Assembly (NCBI GenBank): GCA_017934045.1
Contig: JAGBKK010000032.1
Location: 53,091 to 117,090 of the forward strand
Length of the DNA stretch: 64,000 nucleotides
Direction of reading: 5' to 3'
Source: Neisseriaceae bacterium
GTDB taxonomy: Bacteria > Pseudomonadota > Gammaproteobacteria > Burkholderiales > Neisseriaceae
Both the position numbers and the translations under genes were made by a program. The notes under the pieces were generated by a model that was not told where the DNA came from, searched no databases, and worked only from the letters and a program-made list of their open reading frames with translations. Below, piece by piece: positions 9,339 to 17,408 of the stretch; position 1 is the stretch's first letter; every line of letters begins with the position of its first letter.

Positions 9339-10328
9339 ATGTTTATCACCACTTGTCCTTCGTGTAAATCTAAATTCCGCATTACTGAACAGCATTTGTC
9401 GGCGGCGGACGGTTTGGTGGTGTGCAGTTCCTGCCACAATATTTTCCAAGCCAACGACACTTTGCAGCAAATGCCTACGGCAACGCAAAAAGCCGTCCCC
9501 AATCCACAGCCGCAAGTTAAGCCACAAGTAACGCCGTCTGCGGCTCAAACCATGCAAAAGCCTGCGGAAAATACGCCGCCGCCACAACCTGAACCACAAA
9601 TTCGCATAGAACCCAAAGCTGCGGAAGAAAAACCGAAGAAAAAATCGTTTTTTGCGTCTTTATTTGGTTCTCATCATCACGATGAAGTCGATGTGCCTTA
9701 CAATCAGGCGGAAGAATATAAAGCCGAAAAAGCCAAAATAGAACAAGAGAAAGCGGCAGAAAAAGCCAAAAAACAAGCCGAAGATAAAGAGTGGTATGCT
9801 AATTTAGCCGCCAAAGAAGCGGCAAAAGCAGAGAAAAAAGCTCAAAAAGAAGAGAAAAAACAAGCCAAAATTGATGCCAAAGAAGCTGCCAAAGCGGAAA
9901 AAGCGGCAGCCGAAGAAGAAAAACGCCAAGCCGAAGAAGAGATTAAAGCCAAAAAACAAGCCGAAGAAGAAGAGAAGAAAAAACAAGAACTTGAACAGCA
10001 AAAACAAGCACAAGAAACGCCGCCGCCTGAATTTAATGCGGTGAATGAGCCACAAACGCCGCCACCTGCGTTAAACGACTTTTCGCAAACGCCGCCGCCT
10101 TATCAGCAACCAATCAATCCGCATTTTCTGCCAGGTATGGTGCCGAGTGGGCAAGTGCCTGCTCCGCCAGGATATTATGCGTACAATCAAATGCCCAACC
10201 CATACCAATATCCGCCACCACCTGCCGAACAGCCAACACGCGAAGAATTTAACTGGACCATCGCCAGTCTCATCGCTTTAATTGTGTTGGTTATGCAACT
10301 GTTCTACATTATTTTGCAGATGAAATAA
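9339..10328 (+). CDS. Zinc-ribbon, coiled-coil, single-pass membrane protein (truncated DUF3426-like)
   Basis: Starting at the ATG at 9339 the protein has 329 residues. The N-terminus holds an MJ0042-type zinc ribbon (TTCPSCKSKFRI ... LVVCSSCHNIFQA, two CxxC pairs). It is followed by a Pro/Gln-rich linker, a long Lys/Ala/Glu coiled coil (about 125-235), another Pro-rich stretch and one membrane helix near the C-terminus (WTIASLIALIVLVMQLFYI). In many beta-proteobacteria such zinc ribbons precede a membrane helix and a DUF3426 domain. Here the protein stops five residues after the helix, so that domain is missing. The topology suggests a cytoplasmic zinc-ribbon/coiled-coil region tethered to the inner membrane. 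Function unknown. Confidence 0.8.
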   Translation: MFITTCPSCKSKFRITEQHLSAADGLVVCSSCHNIFQANDTLQQMPTATQKAVPNPQPQVKPQVTPSAAQTMQKPAENTPPPQPEPQIRIEPKAAEEKPKKKSFFASLFGSHHHDEVDVPYNQAEEYKAEKAKIEQEKAAEKAKKQAEDKEWYANLAAKEAAKAEKKAQKEEKKQAKIDAKEAAKAEKAAAEEEKRQAEEEIKAKKQAEEEEKKKQELEQQKQAQETPPPEFNAVNEPQTPPPALNDFSQTPPPYQQPINPHFLPGMVPSGQVPAPPGYYAYNQMPNPYQYPPPPAEQPTREEFNWTIASLIALIVLVMQLFYIILQMK

Positions 10329-10406
10329 GCATAGGATAGGGGACACGACAGATAACGGTTAATCCATTTTCAGGCTGCCTGAACGCAATAACCGTTGTCG
10401 GGTGGG

Positions 10407-10511
10407 TATAGTCGATAAACTTCAAAATTATAATGCGTTCTTTCGCCTTGCTGTATTATTGAACTATCTTCGGCTCGTTCTCTTGCATGCTTTGGCTGTG
10501 GAACGACTATA
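10407..10511. mobile_element. Correia-like inverted-repeat element (105 bp)
   Basis: The left end is TATAGTCGATAAACTTC and the right end GGAACGACTATA. The core TGCGTTCTTTCGCCTTGCTG and the following GTATTATTGAACTATCT resemble the core of Neisseria Correia repeat enclosed elements. The two ends are of different subtypes, so this copy looks mosaic. It lies directly upstream of the Cys-repeat protein gene and may affect its transcription. Confidence 0.8.
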
Positions 10512-10560
10512 ATTTCGTGTATTAGACACTCAATCAACGGCATTTTTGAAAGATAAGGCG

Positions 10561-10968
10561 ATGAAAAAGATTACTTTATTATTCGTATGTTTGTTACCGT
10601 GTATCAGTTTGGCACAAACCGAAGAAATCAAACAACTGCAAAAAAAATGTGCCAATGAACAATCATCAGCATTCAAAAAAAACAACGGCACACCGTCGTG
10701 CGACCAATTAGACCGTATTTATTACGGCAAACAAACACCGCAACACAGCACTTTGGATTTGCAAAGAAAATGTGCTAATGAACAATCATCAGCATTCAAA
10801 AACACGCGTGGCACGCCGTCTTGCGACCATTTAGACCGTCTGCACGAATACCAACGCCCTGAAAAAGCCAAACCACAGCCAATTGTGGTAGAACAATTAG
10901 AATATTGGTATGAAGGCAATCAATACTGCGGACACAACGCCAAAGGCGAAACCGTGCATTGTTATTAG
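10561..10968 (+). CDS. Small secreted protein with a tandem Cys-containing repeat
   Basis: From the ATG at 10561 the product is 135 residues: a clear signal peptide (MKKITLLFVCLLPCISLAQ) followed by two copies of a 26-residue unit, KCANEQSSAFK, three variable residues, GTPSC, then DQLDR or DHLDR. A tail contains YWYEGNQYCGHNAKGETVHC. Each repeat has two Cys, and the tail two more, so disulfides in the periplasm or outside the cell are plausible. The repeat is well conserved at DNA level, which suggests recent duplication. I do not recognise the family. The gene is framed by Correia-like elements at 10407-10511 and 10988-11093. Confidence 0.75.
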   Translation: MKKITLLFVCLLPCISLAQTEEIKQLQKKCANEQSSAFKKNNGTPSCDQLDRIYYGKQTPQHSTLDLQRKCANEQSSAFKNTRGTPSCDHLDRLHEYQRPEKAKPQPIVVEQLEYWYEGNQYCGHNAKGETVHCY

Positions 10969-10987
10969 TTGTTATTGTTTTGAAATT

Positions 10988-11093
10988 TATAGTCAAACAA
11001 CTTCAAAATTGAAATGCGTTGGTTCTCCTTGCCGTATTATTTATACTGTCTTCGGAAAACCGCCTGTTTCACTTTTGAAGTTGTTTGACTATA
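10988..11093. mobile_element. Correia-like inverted-repeat element (106 bp)
   Basis: Ends TATAGTCAAACAACTTC and GAAGTTGTTTGACTATA are perfect inverted repeats. The core TGGTTCTCCTTGCCGTATTA, then TTTATACTGTCTTCGG, aligns with Correia elements. It is nearly identical to the copy at 41787-41892. It lies 19 bp downstream of the Cys-repeat gene and could fold in its 3' UTR. Confidence 0.9.
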
Positions 11094-11241
11094 TGAAATC
11101 TATTGCTTACCATTGTATCGTTGCGAAACTGATGAAATAATCTATGGCTTATGCTGTGAATCCATTTTCAGGCAGCCTGAAACCCACAAAATAATTATGA
11201 ACAAGGTAAAATAACGGCAAATTTTGACAAAAGGTTTGCAA

Positions 11242-12558
11242 ATGGACGCCAATTTTATTTCCGCTTTTCGTGAAGCCGCACCGTATATTCATTATCTCAA
11301 TGGCAAAACTTTGGTGCTGTCGATTGGCAGCCATATTGTGCGTGATAATAACTTTCCCCGTTTGGCACGCGATATTGCCCTGCTTAACAGTTTGGGTATG
11401 AAAATGGTCATTGTGCATGGCGTGCGGGGCTTTTTGGAAGACAACGGTTTAGATGGCGAATATGTACGCGATTATCGGGTAACCACACACGCCGCAATGG
11501 ACGAAATCAAGCGTGCTTGCGGAGCTTTGCGGTTGGATATAGAAGCCGCACTTGGTCGCTGTTTTCTTAACACGCCAGCGAATACAGCAAAGTTATCGAT
11601 TGCAGGCGGTAATTTTATTGCCGCACAACCTTTGGGTGTGTTGGACGGCGTGGATATGCAGCTGACTGGGCAAATCCGCAAAATTGACGGCGAACAAATC
11701 AAACGCTGTTTGGCAAACAATCAAATTGTGCTGATTAGCCCTGTGGGGCATTCCCTATCAGGCGTGTCGTACAACTTAACGCTGCCTGAAACTTCTTCCG
11801 CCGTTGCCACCGCTTTGGGGGCAGAAAAACTGATCTTTTTATGCCGTGCAAACGGCATTTTAGACGAAGACGGTTCAGTCATTCCTGATTTATCAATTAA
11901 AGACGCTGTTGAATATTGTCAAAAAAATCCGCAACATACCGATATTATGCGGACGATTCAGGCTGCCGAAAATGCACTTAAAGGCGGCGTTTCACGCGTA
12001 CAAATCATCAACGGTTTTGCGGACGGCGCGTTGTTAAAAGAACTATTCACCAGAACAGGCTTTGGCACGGCGTTGGCAAATCATTCACTCACGCAAATCC
12101 GCCCAGCCCAAATGCGTGATATTCCCGACATTATGCGATTGATTGACCCATTGGTGCAAAGGGGCAATCTTTTGCCACGCACCCAAAACGAAATCGAAAA
12201 CCACATTAACGAATTTGCCGTAGCCGAACACGACCGCTTGGTGTATGGCTGTGCGGCACTCAAAACCTTTACTGCCACCGCAGGTGAAATCTATTGCTTG
12301 GCAGTTTCCGAACACGGACGCGGTTTAGGCTATGGCGATTTACTGTTAGAATACATAGAAAATCTATCCGCAAAACAAGGGATTACGCAACTTTTTGCAC
12401 TCACCACACGCACCGCCGACTGGTTTATCGAACGCGGCTTTGAACCCTGCGATTTAACCACGCTGCCTGAAATCCGCCGTCAGCAATATATTGATAATAA
12501 ACGAAATTCCAAAATATTCATCAAAAAACCCCAAAAATCACCATTTCAGGCTGCCTGA
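11242..12558 (+). CDS. argA: Amino-acid N-acetyltransferase (N-acetylglutamate synthase)
   Basis: The 438-residue enzyme acetylates glutamate in the first step of arginine biosynthesis. It has an N-terminal amino-acid-kinase-like domain (VLSIGSHIVRD, VIVHGVRGFLEDNG, ISPVGHSLSGVSYNL) and a C-terminal GNAT domain (EIYCLAVSEHGRGLGYGDLLLEY). This two-domain architecture is that of the E. coli/Neisseria type ArgA. I chose the ATG at 11242, which has AAAGG upstream, rather than the TTG at 11224. The last residues FQAA and the TGA stop are encoded by an uptake sequence (12545-12559). It is followed 15 bp later by the DUF58 gene on the same strand. Confidence 0.95.
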   Translation: MDANFISAFREAAPYIHYLNGKTLVLSIGSHIVRDNNFPRLARDIALLNSLGMKMVIVHGVRGFLEDNGLDGEYVRDYRVTTHAAMDEIKRACGALRLDIEAALGRCFLNTPANTAKLSIAGGNFIAAQPLGVLDGVDMQLTGQIRKIDGEQIKRCLANNQIVLISPVGHSLSGVSYNLTLPETSSAVATALGAEKLIFLCRANGILDEDGSVIPDLSIKDAVEYCQKNPQHTDIMRTIQAAENALKGGVSRVQIINGFADGALLKELFTRTGFGTALANHSLTQIRPAQMRDIPDIMRLIDPLVQRGNLLPRTQNEIENHINEFAVAEHDRLVYGCAALKTFTATAGEIYCLAVSEHGRGLGYGDLLLEYIENLSAKQGITQLFALTTRTADWFIERGFEPCDLTTLPEIRRQQYIDNKRNSKIFIKKPQKSPFQAA

Positions 12559-12573
12559 AAGAAAATTAACGAT

Positions 12574-13524
12574 ATGTTTTCATTAAAAAAGAATACTATT
12601 CACCCATTAAACGACAACCAACCTTTGTCGCTCAAACACCTATCCATTCGTCCCACAGGTTTGGGCTGGGGTATGTTGTTGATTGCCGCTGCCGCTTGGG
12701 TGTTGGGTATGAACTATACGCTGAATATTGCTTATTTATTATCTTTTTGGATTTTGGCGTTTGCCATTTGGGCTTCATTACAAGCAGTGTGGCAACTGTA
12801 TGGGGCAACCTTATTACGCACGGACAACAACGAATGTTTTGTCGGCGAAAACGCCGTTGTTGCGGTATCGTTGCGTGCTAAAAATATGCGGCATTGCCGT
12901 GTTTATTTGCGTTTTATTCTTGACGATAATGGTGATAAACATTTCAGGCAGCCTGAAATGCAGTTTTTGGATACCGCAGACGAACAACGCCACAGCGTAT
13001 CGCTGATATTTCCAGCCACAAGACGCGGCATTGTCAAAACGCCTGTGATACAAATTTACACCCACGCACCGTTTGCCTTGCTGTCGGTTTCCGCCTTATT
13101 ACAACCTGACTGGCAGATTACTGTTTATCCTGCTCCGATTGAACACACTGTTTTTACGCCAATTTCAGGCGATGAACAGGGCGAAAGCCACGCCGTAAGA
13201 CAAGGCAATGACGAAACCGCCTATTTATCGCCCTACAACGCAGGCGATCCAATTAAACGCATTGCGTGGAAACAATACGCCAAAAACCGCAAACTCACCG
13301 TGCGACAAATGGAAACAGACGACACAGGCATTTCCGATTATGTGATTTCTTACAAAGACTACGGCGAAATCACCAACCGCGACTTAATTGCGTCCTACTT
13401 ATGCCAACGCGTTTTAACCGCCGAAAACCAACACCGCCGCTATTTATTAGAACTGCCCTACGACACCATCGCCCCACAAAATGGACAAAGACGCAAGGCA
13501 TTGAGTGCATTGGCGGTGTTTTAA
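12574..13524 (+). CDS. DUF58 domain-containing membrane-anchored protein
   Basis: The 316-residue protein has two adjacent hydrophobic segments near the N-terminus (about 30-72), then a beta-rich region, then the DUF58 signature GDPIKRIAWKQYAKNRKLTVRQ near residue 225. DUF58 proteins usually belong to clusters with MoxR-type AAA ATPases and transglutaminase-like membrane proteins, and their biochemical role is unclear. No moxR or transglutaminase gene is adjacent here. An uptake sequence is embedded in frame near 12941-12957 and encodes HFRQPE. It probably shares a transcript with argA. Confidence 0.88.
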   Translation: MFSLKKNTIHPLNDNQPLSLKHLSIRPTGLGWGMLLIAAAAWVLGMNYTLNIAYLLSFWILAFAIWASLQAVWQLYGATLLRTDNNECFVGENAVVAVSLRAKNMRHCRVYLRFILDDNGDKHFRQPEMQFLDTADEQRHSVSLIFPATRRGIVKTPVIQIYTHAPFALLSVSALLQPDWQITVYPAPIEHTVFTPISGDEQGESHAVRQGNDETAYLSPYNAGDPIKRIAWKQYAKNRKLTVRQMETDDTGISDYVISYKDYGEITNRDLIASYLCQRVLTAENQHRRYLLELPYDTIAPQNGQRRKALSALAVF

Positions 13525-13708
13525 AAATGGTTCACCCAAAGATAAAAATATTCCTGCAAAACATTAAAATTAGTGTATCATTAGCACTGTCAGGCAACCT
13601 GAAACAATTCAAGAACCAGATTTTTATCACTCTCCACCTCCTTTCGCTGGTTCGTTTCAAGTAGCCTGACCCTTTCTTTATCTACCTTATCAATACGGAA
13701 ATCATACG

Positions 13709-14371
13709 ATGAATCAAGACGATAAAAAACAAGCCGCTGCCGAAAAAGCCGTTTCATTATTGCCCAAAGGTGAATTTATCGGTGTAGGTACAGGTTCTAC
13801 GGTTAATTTTTTGATTGATGCATTAGCAAAAATCAAATATGACATCAAAGGTGCGGTAGCAACTTCCAATGAAACTGAACGCCGTTTGATTGCCGCAGGT
13901 ATTCCTGTGGTTACACCAGCCGAAGCAGGACGCTTGCCTGTGTATATTGACGGTGCGGACGAAATTAACCACTCTTTGCAAATGATTAAAGGCGGCGGCG
14001 GTGCTTTATTGCGTGAAAAAGTGGTGGCTTCTATGGCGGATACTTTTATCTGTATTGCGGACGACAGTAAATATGTTTCCAAATTAGGCAAATTTCCTTT
14101 GCCTGTGGAAGTGTTGCCGTTTGCGCGTTCATTGGTGGCAAAAGCCTTGTTCCGTATGGGGGCAGAAGCCAATTTGCGTGTGGGTTTCAAATCCGACAGC
14201 GGACACGAAATTTTAGATGTTACTGGCTTGGATTTGTTGCGTCCTTTAACTATGGAAGATGAAATCAACAAAATTGTTGGTGTGATGGAAAACGGCTTAT
14301 TTGCTCGTAATGCTGCTACGACATTGGTTTTGGGTGGCAATCACGGTGCAGAAATTATTTCCGCACGATAA
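13709..14371 (+). CDS. rpiA: Ribose-5-phosphate isomerase A
   Basis: The 220-residue enzyme interconverts ribose-5-phosphate and ribulose-5-phosphate in the non-oxidative pentose phosphate pathway. Conserved stretches are GEFIGVGTGSTVNFLIDAL, ATSNETERRL, YIDGADEINHSLQMIKGGGG ALLREK (containing the catalytic Asp and Lys residues) and the C-terminal GVMENGLFARNAATTLVLG. Length and architecture are normal for RpiA. The 184-bp upstream gap contains only a degenerate uptake sequence and no gene. An inverted pair of uptake sequences immediately downstream probably acts as its terminator. Confidence 0.97.
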   Translation: MNQDDKKQAAAEKAVSLLPKGEFIGVGTGSTVNFLIDALAKIKYDIKGAVATSNETERRLIAAGIPVVTPAEAGRLPVYIDGADEINHSLQMIKGGGGALLREKVVASMADTFICIADDSKYVSKLGKFPLPVEVLPFARSLVAKALFRMGAEANLRVGFKSDSGHEILDVTGLDLLRPLTMEDEINKIVGVMENGLFARNAATTLVLGGNHGAEIISAR

Positions 14372-14381
14372 ATCAATATTC

Positions 14382-14410
14382 AGGCTGCCTGAAAAAATTT
14401 CAGGCAGCCT
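14382..14410. terminator. Inverted uptake-sequence pair, hairpin after rpiA
   Basis: Two uptake sequences in opposite orientation form a perfect 13-bp stem (AGGCTGCCTGAAA / TTTCAGGCAGCCT) with a three-base loop. Only a weak T-rich stretch follows. Paired uptake sequences acting as terminators are well known in Neisseriaceae. Confidence 0.75.
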
Positions 14411-14509
14411 TAATCTTTGTATTTTCTACCGATTTCTTCTGATTTGGTGATTTGACCTTTTCAAGAGTAAAATAAAGCGTTTTTATAAGATTCCACAGTA
14501 GGCAGTACG

Positions 14510-14962
14510 ATGAGTTTGATTCAAGAAATTCTTTCGGCGGACAGCGTTTTGTTAGATGTTGAAGTCGCCAGTAAGAAACGGCTGTTGGAAGAGATTGCTC
14601 AATTTGCCAATGAACGCTATGGTATGGATAAAAATAGCGTTTTCGATTGTTTGTTTGCTCGTGAAAAGTTAGGCAGCACAGGGCTTGGACACGGCGTTGC
14701 TATTCCACACGGGCGTTTGGGCGGTATGATTAGCGATACCGTTGCTGTGTTTTTGCGTCTTACCGAACCTGTGGATTTCGATTCGCCTGACGAAAAACCT
14801 GTGTCTTTGGTGTTTGCTTTGTTGGTGCCTGAAAATGCCACAGGCAAACATTTGGAAGTGTTGTCTCATTTGGCTGATGTTTTTTCGTCCAAAACCGCTC
14901 GCGAAGGTTTGTTAATGGCACAAGACGCTGAAACTGTATTAAATATTCTTACAAAACAATAA
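14510..14962 (+). CDS. ptsN: PTS IIA-like nitrogen regulatory protein PtsN
   Basis: The 150-residue protein is a EIIA(Ntr) domain. The phosphorylatable His lies in GHGVAIPHGRLGG (about residue 67), and RLTEPVDFDSPDEKPV with LVFALLVPENATGKHLEVLSHLA is typical of the family. It would receive phosphate from the nitrogen-related PTS and regulate partners by its phosphorylation state. It heads the conserved cluster ptsN-hprK-rapZ: the hprK start lies ten bases after the ptsN stop, and rapZ overlaps hprK. Confidence 0.95.
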   Translation: MSLIQEILSADSVLLDVEVASKKRLLEEIAQFANERYGMDKNSVFDCLFAREKLGSTGLGHGVAIPHGRLGGMISDTVAVFLRLTEPVDFDSPDEKPVSLVFALLVPENATGKHLEVLSHLADVFSSKTAREGLLMAQDAETVLNILTKQ

Positions 14963-14972
14963 GTGATTGATT

Positions 14973-15938
14973 ATGCCCAGTATTTCCGTTCGCCGTTTGT
15001 ATCAAGATAATCAGCAAAAATTGCAACTATCGTGGGTGGCAGGCAATGGCGGTGCGGATAATCGCATTTATGAAAGCAACGAACGCCCTGTGTTGGCGTT
15101 GGTGGGGCATTTGAATTTTATTCACCCCAACCGTGTGCAGGTGATTGGTGCGGAAGAGTTTGATTTTCTGTCTCGCTTGGAAAACGGCAGTATGATGAAA
15201 ATCACGCTTGAAGACTTGTTCGACACCGAAGTGGCGGTGATTATTGTGGCAAACGATATGCCTGTGCCTGAAATGTTGCACGCTTATTGTGATGAACACA
15301 ATGTCCCCTTGATTACTTCGCCTGTGGAAAGTCCGTATTTAATGGACATTTTACGCATTTATTTGCAGCAAGCGTTGGCGGTTTCGATCACCAAACACGG
15401 CGTTTTTCTTGATGTGCATGAAGTGGGTGTTTTGATTTTGGGGCAGTCAGGTTTGGGCAAAAGCGAATTGGCGTTGGAATTATTAAGCCGTGGTCATCGT
15501 TTGGTGGCTGATGATGCGGTGGAAATTTATCGCACTGCCCCTGAAAAGTTGGAGGGGCGTTGTCCGCAAGTGTTGCGAGATTTCTTGGAAGTGCGTGGCG
15601 TGGGCATTTTGAATATTCGTCAAATTTTTGGCGAAACCGCTATGCGATTAACCAAAAGTTTGCAATTAATCATCAACTTAATTCCTGCTGATGACCATTA
15701 TATGAAAACGGTCGATCGCTTAAATACGCTTACGGAATACGAAGAAATTCTCAATGTTAAAGTGAGAAAAATCACTATTCCTGTGGCAGTGGGTCGTAAC
15801 TTGGCGGTGTTGGTGGAAGCCGCTGTGCAGAATTTTATTCTGCAACGGCGTGGGATTGACAGTACGCAAGACTTTTTAGACCGCCACACCGCCGTGATGA
15901 AGGAGGATAATGTTCAAAATGAAATTGACTCTGATTAG
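14973..15938 (+). CDS. hprK: HPr kinase/phosphorylase
   Basis: The 321-residue bifunctional enzyme phosphorylates HPr on Ser and removes the phosphate. The C-terminal catalytic domain shows the Walker A motif [15 protein letters not shown] and the HprK signature [19 protein letters not shown]. The ATG at 14973 ([14 protein letters not shown]) matches the start of Neisseria HprK; the in-frame TTG six bases earlier is unlikely. The 3' end overlaps rapZ by 29 bp in another frame. As in other beta-proteobacteria it lies between ptsN and rapZ, suggesting control of an incomplete regulatory PTS. Confidence 0.97.
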   Translation: MPSISVRRLYQDNQQKLQLSWVAGNGGADNRIYESNERPVLALVGHLNFIHPNRVQVIGAEEFDFLSRLENGSMMKITLEDLFDTEVAVIIVANDMPVPEMLHAYCDEHNVPLITSPVESPYLMDILRIYLQQALAVSITKHGVFLDVHEVGVLILGQSGLGKSELALELLSRGHRLVADDAVEIYRTAPEKLEGRCPQVLRDFLEVRGVGILNIRQIFGETAMRLTKSLQLIINLIPADDHYMKTVDRLNTLTEYEEILNVKVRKITIPVAVGRNLAVLVEAAVQNFILQRRGIDSTQDFLDRHTAVMKEDNVQNEIDSD

Positions 15939-16764
15939 CGGCTTATCAGGTTCAGGCAAGTCAATTGCACTGAAAACCTTGGAAGATTGCGGTTTTTTTT
16001 GCGTTGATAACTTGCCGCCAGCCCTGTTGCCTGAACTTGCCAAATGGCATTATCAAAACAATCAAACCGCACAATTAGCCGTAAGTGTCGATGTGCGTTC
16101 AGGCATTTCTGCCGAACGATTTGAACGCTTATCCGAAATCGCCAAAACCGCAGGGATTGAAGTGGCGATTTTATTTTTAGATGCTAAAAACGAAACCCTA
16201 ATTCGCCGTTTTGGCGAAACGCGGCGTATGCACCCTTTGGCAAAAAATCATCTCACCTTACCGCAAGCGATTGAAAAAGAACGAGAAATTTTAGAAATTC
16301 TACGCCAACATGCCTATGTGATGGACACCACCTATTTAACACCGCAACAGTTGGTATCACGCATTCGTTCGTGGTTGGGCGTGGCAGATTATGCGTTTGT
16401 GCTGACGATTGAATCATTCGGTTTCAAATACGGCATACCGTCTGACGCTGATTTTGTGTTTGATGTGCGTGAATTGCCCAATCCTTATTATGATAAAAAC
16501 TTGCGTGAATACACAGGCTTGGACACACCCATTCAAAACTTTTTCTCCCAAGACAATCAGGCGGCAGACTTAATTAACGAACTTTATACTTTTCTGAACA
16601 ATCGCATAGAAAAACTCAAAACACAACGCAATCATTTGAAAATTGCGATTGGCTGCACAGGCGGCAAACACCGCTCGGTATTTGTGGCAAGTTCTTTGGC
16701 ACAACGCTTTCAGGCAGCCTTGCCTGTGTTGTTAAAACACAGACAGTTGCCTGAACGAGAATAA
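15910..16764 (+). CDS. rapZ: RNase adapter protein RapZ
   Basis: The protein is 284 residues from the ATG at 15910, or 281 from a second ATG at 15919. The family usually begins MK(I/L), favouring the second; a strong AGGAGG lies close to both. It has the Walker A motif [34 protein letters not shown] in the middle and [13 protein letters not shown] in the C-terminal domain. In E. coli RapZ binds small RNAs and guides RNase E to them in control of glucosamine-6-phosphate synthase. It is the last gene of ptsN-hprK-rapZ. Confidence 0.95.
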   Translation: MFKMKLTLISGLSGSGKSIALKTLEDCGFFCVDNLPPALLPELAKWHYQNNQTAQLAVSVDVRSGISAERFERLSEIAKTAGIEVAILFLDAKNETLIRRFGETRRMHPLAKNHLTLPQAIEKEREILEILRQHAYVMDTTYLTPQQLVSRIRSWLGVADYAFVLTIESFGFKYGIPSDADFVFDVRELPNPYYDKNLREYTGLDTPIQNFFSQDNQAADLINELYTFLNNRIEKLKTQRNHLKIAIGCTGGKHRSVFVASSLAQRFQAALPVLLKHRQLPERE

Positions 16765-16829
16765 GTTTCAGGCTGCCTGAAAAGTGTTTTATGATAGAAT
16801 AAATCAGATGATTTTAAGGGATTTTCAAT

Positions 16830-17102
16830 ATGTCTTTGGCGATTTCTTTGGATACGGCTTTACAAGAAAAAGTGCAACAAATGGTAGCGTTGAAACACGC
16901 TACATTGGATAGCATAGTGCATCAAGCCTTGTGTGAATATGTGGAACGCGAAGAGAAAAAAATAGCATTTCAACAAGAAGCTATGACGGCGTGGCAAGAT
17001 TTTCAACAAGACGGATTACATTTAACCAGCGATGAAATAATGAATTGGTTGAACACTTGGGGAACCAAACAAGAAACGGAAATTCCTAAATGCCACAAAT
17101 AA
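16830..17102 (+). CDS. Ribbon-helix-helix (CopG/ParD-like) antitoxin
   Basis: The 90-residue protein begins with MSLAISLDTALQEKVQQMV followed by TLDSIVHQALCEYVERE. This beta-strand plus two-helix pattern is characteristic of ribbon-helix-helix antitoxins that bind their own promoter as dimers. The C-terminal half (about residues 45-90) would wrap the toxin. The 3' end overlaps the next gene by 13 bp, the usual coupling in such modules. The pair sits alone between rapZ and ylqF and is bracketed by uptake sequences at 16767-16781 and 17383-17397, suggesting it was acquired as a cassette. Confidence 0.8.
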   Translation: MSLAISLDTALQEKVQQMVALKHATLDSIVHQALCEYVEREEKKIAFQQEAMTAWQDFQQDGLHLTSDEIMNWLNTWGTKQETEIPKCHK

Positions 17103-17380
17103 TCATCACCCCAAAAGCGGCAGACGGCTTGGAACGCTGTCGCTTGTTTTTAGCTGAAAAAAATCCGTTAGCGTCAAAGCATGCGTCAGAAGTTATTCAA
17201 AAAAGCTTTCAGTTGTTAAAATCTCAACCTAAAATGGGTCGCCCTTGCCAAACCAAACCGTTGCGAGAATTGATTATTCCTTTTGCAAGTTCTGGCTATG
17301 TGGCGTTATATCGTTATGAAAAAGAAGTGGATACTGTCTATATTTTGGCATTTAAACACGCCAAAGAAGCAGGATATTGA
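17090..17380 (+). CDS. ParE/RelE-family toxin
   Basis: The 96-residue protein has the small alpha/beta fold of the ParE/RelE superfamily: IIITPKAADGLERCRLFLAEKN, a central MGRPCQTKPLRELIIPF and the C-terminal strand pair YVALYRYEKEVDTVYILAFKHAKEAGY. ParE-type members poison DNA gyrase whereas RelE-type cleave ribosome-bound mRNA; the sequence alone does not say which applies. It overlaps the upstream ribbon-helix-helix gene, which is the expected antitoxin. Confidence 0.8.
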   Translation: MPQIIITPKAADGLERCRLFLAEKNPLASKHASEVIQKSFQLLKSQPKMGRPCQTKPLRELIIPFASSGYVALYRYEKEVDTVYILAFKHAKEAGY

Positions 17381-17408
17381 TTTTCAGGCAGCCTGAAAGG
17401 ACAAAACA

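Noticed and set aside
9804..10055. Phe-rich open frame on the minus strand
   Set aside because: It is the complement of the Lys/Ala/Glu coiled-coil codons of the zinc-ribbon gene (AAA read as TTT); no independent evidence.
13266..13664. 132-codon plus-strand frame overlapping the DUF58 gene end
   Set aside because: Its first half is a shifted reading of the DUF58 gene and the rest covers a non-coding gap with a degenerate uptake sequence.
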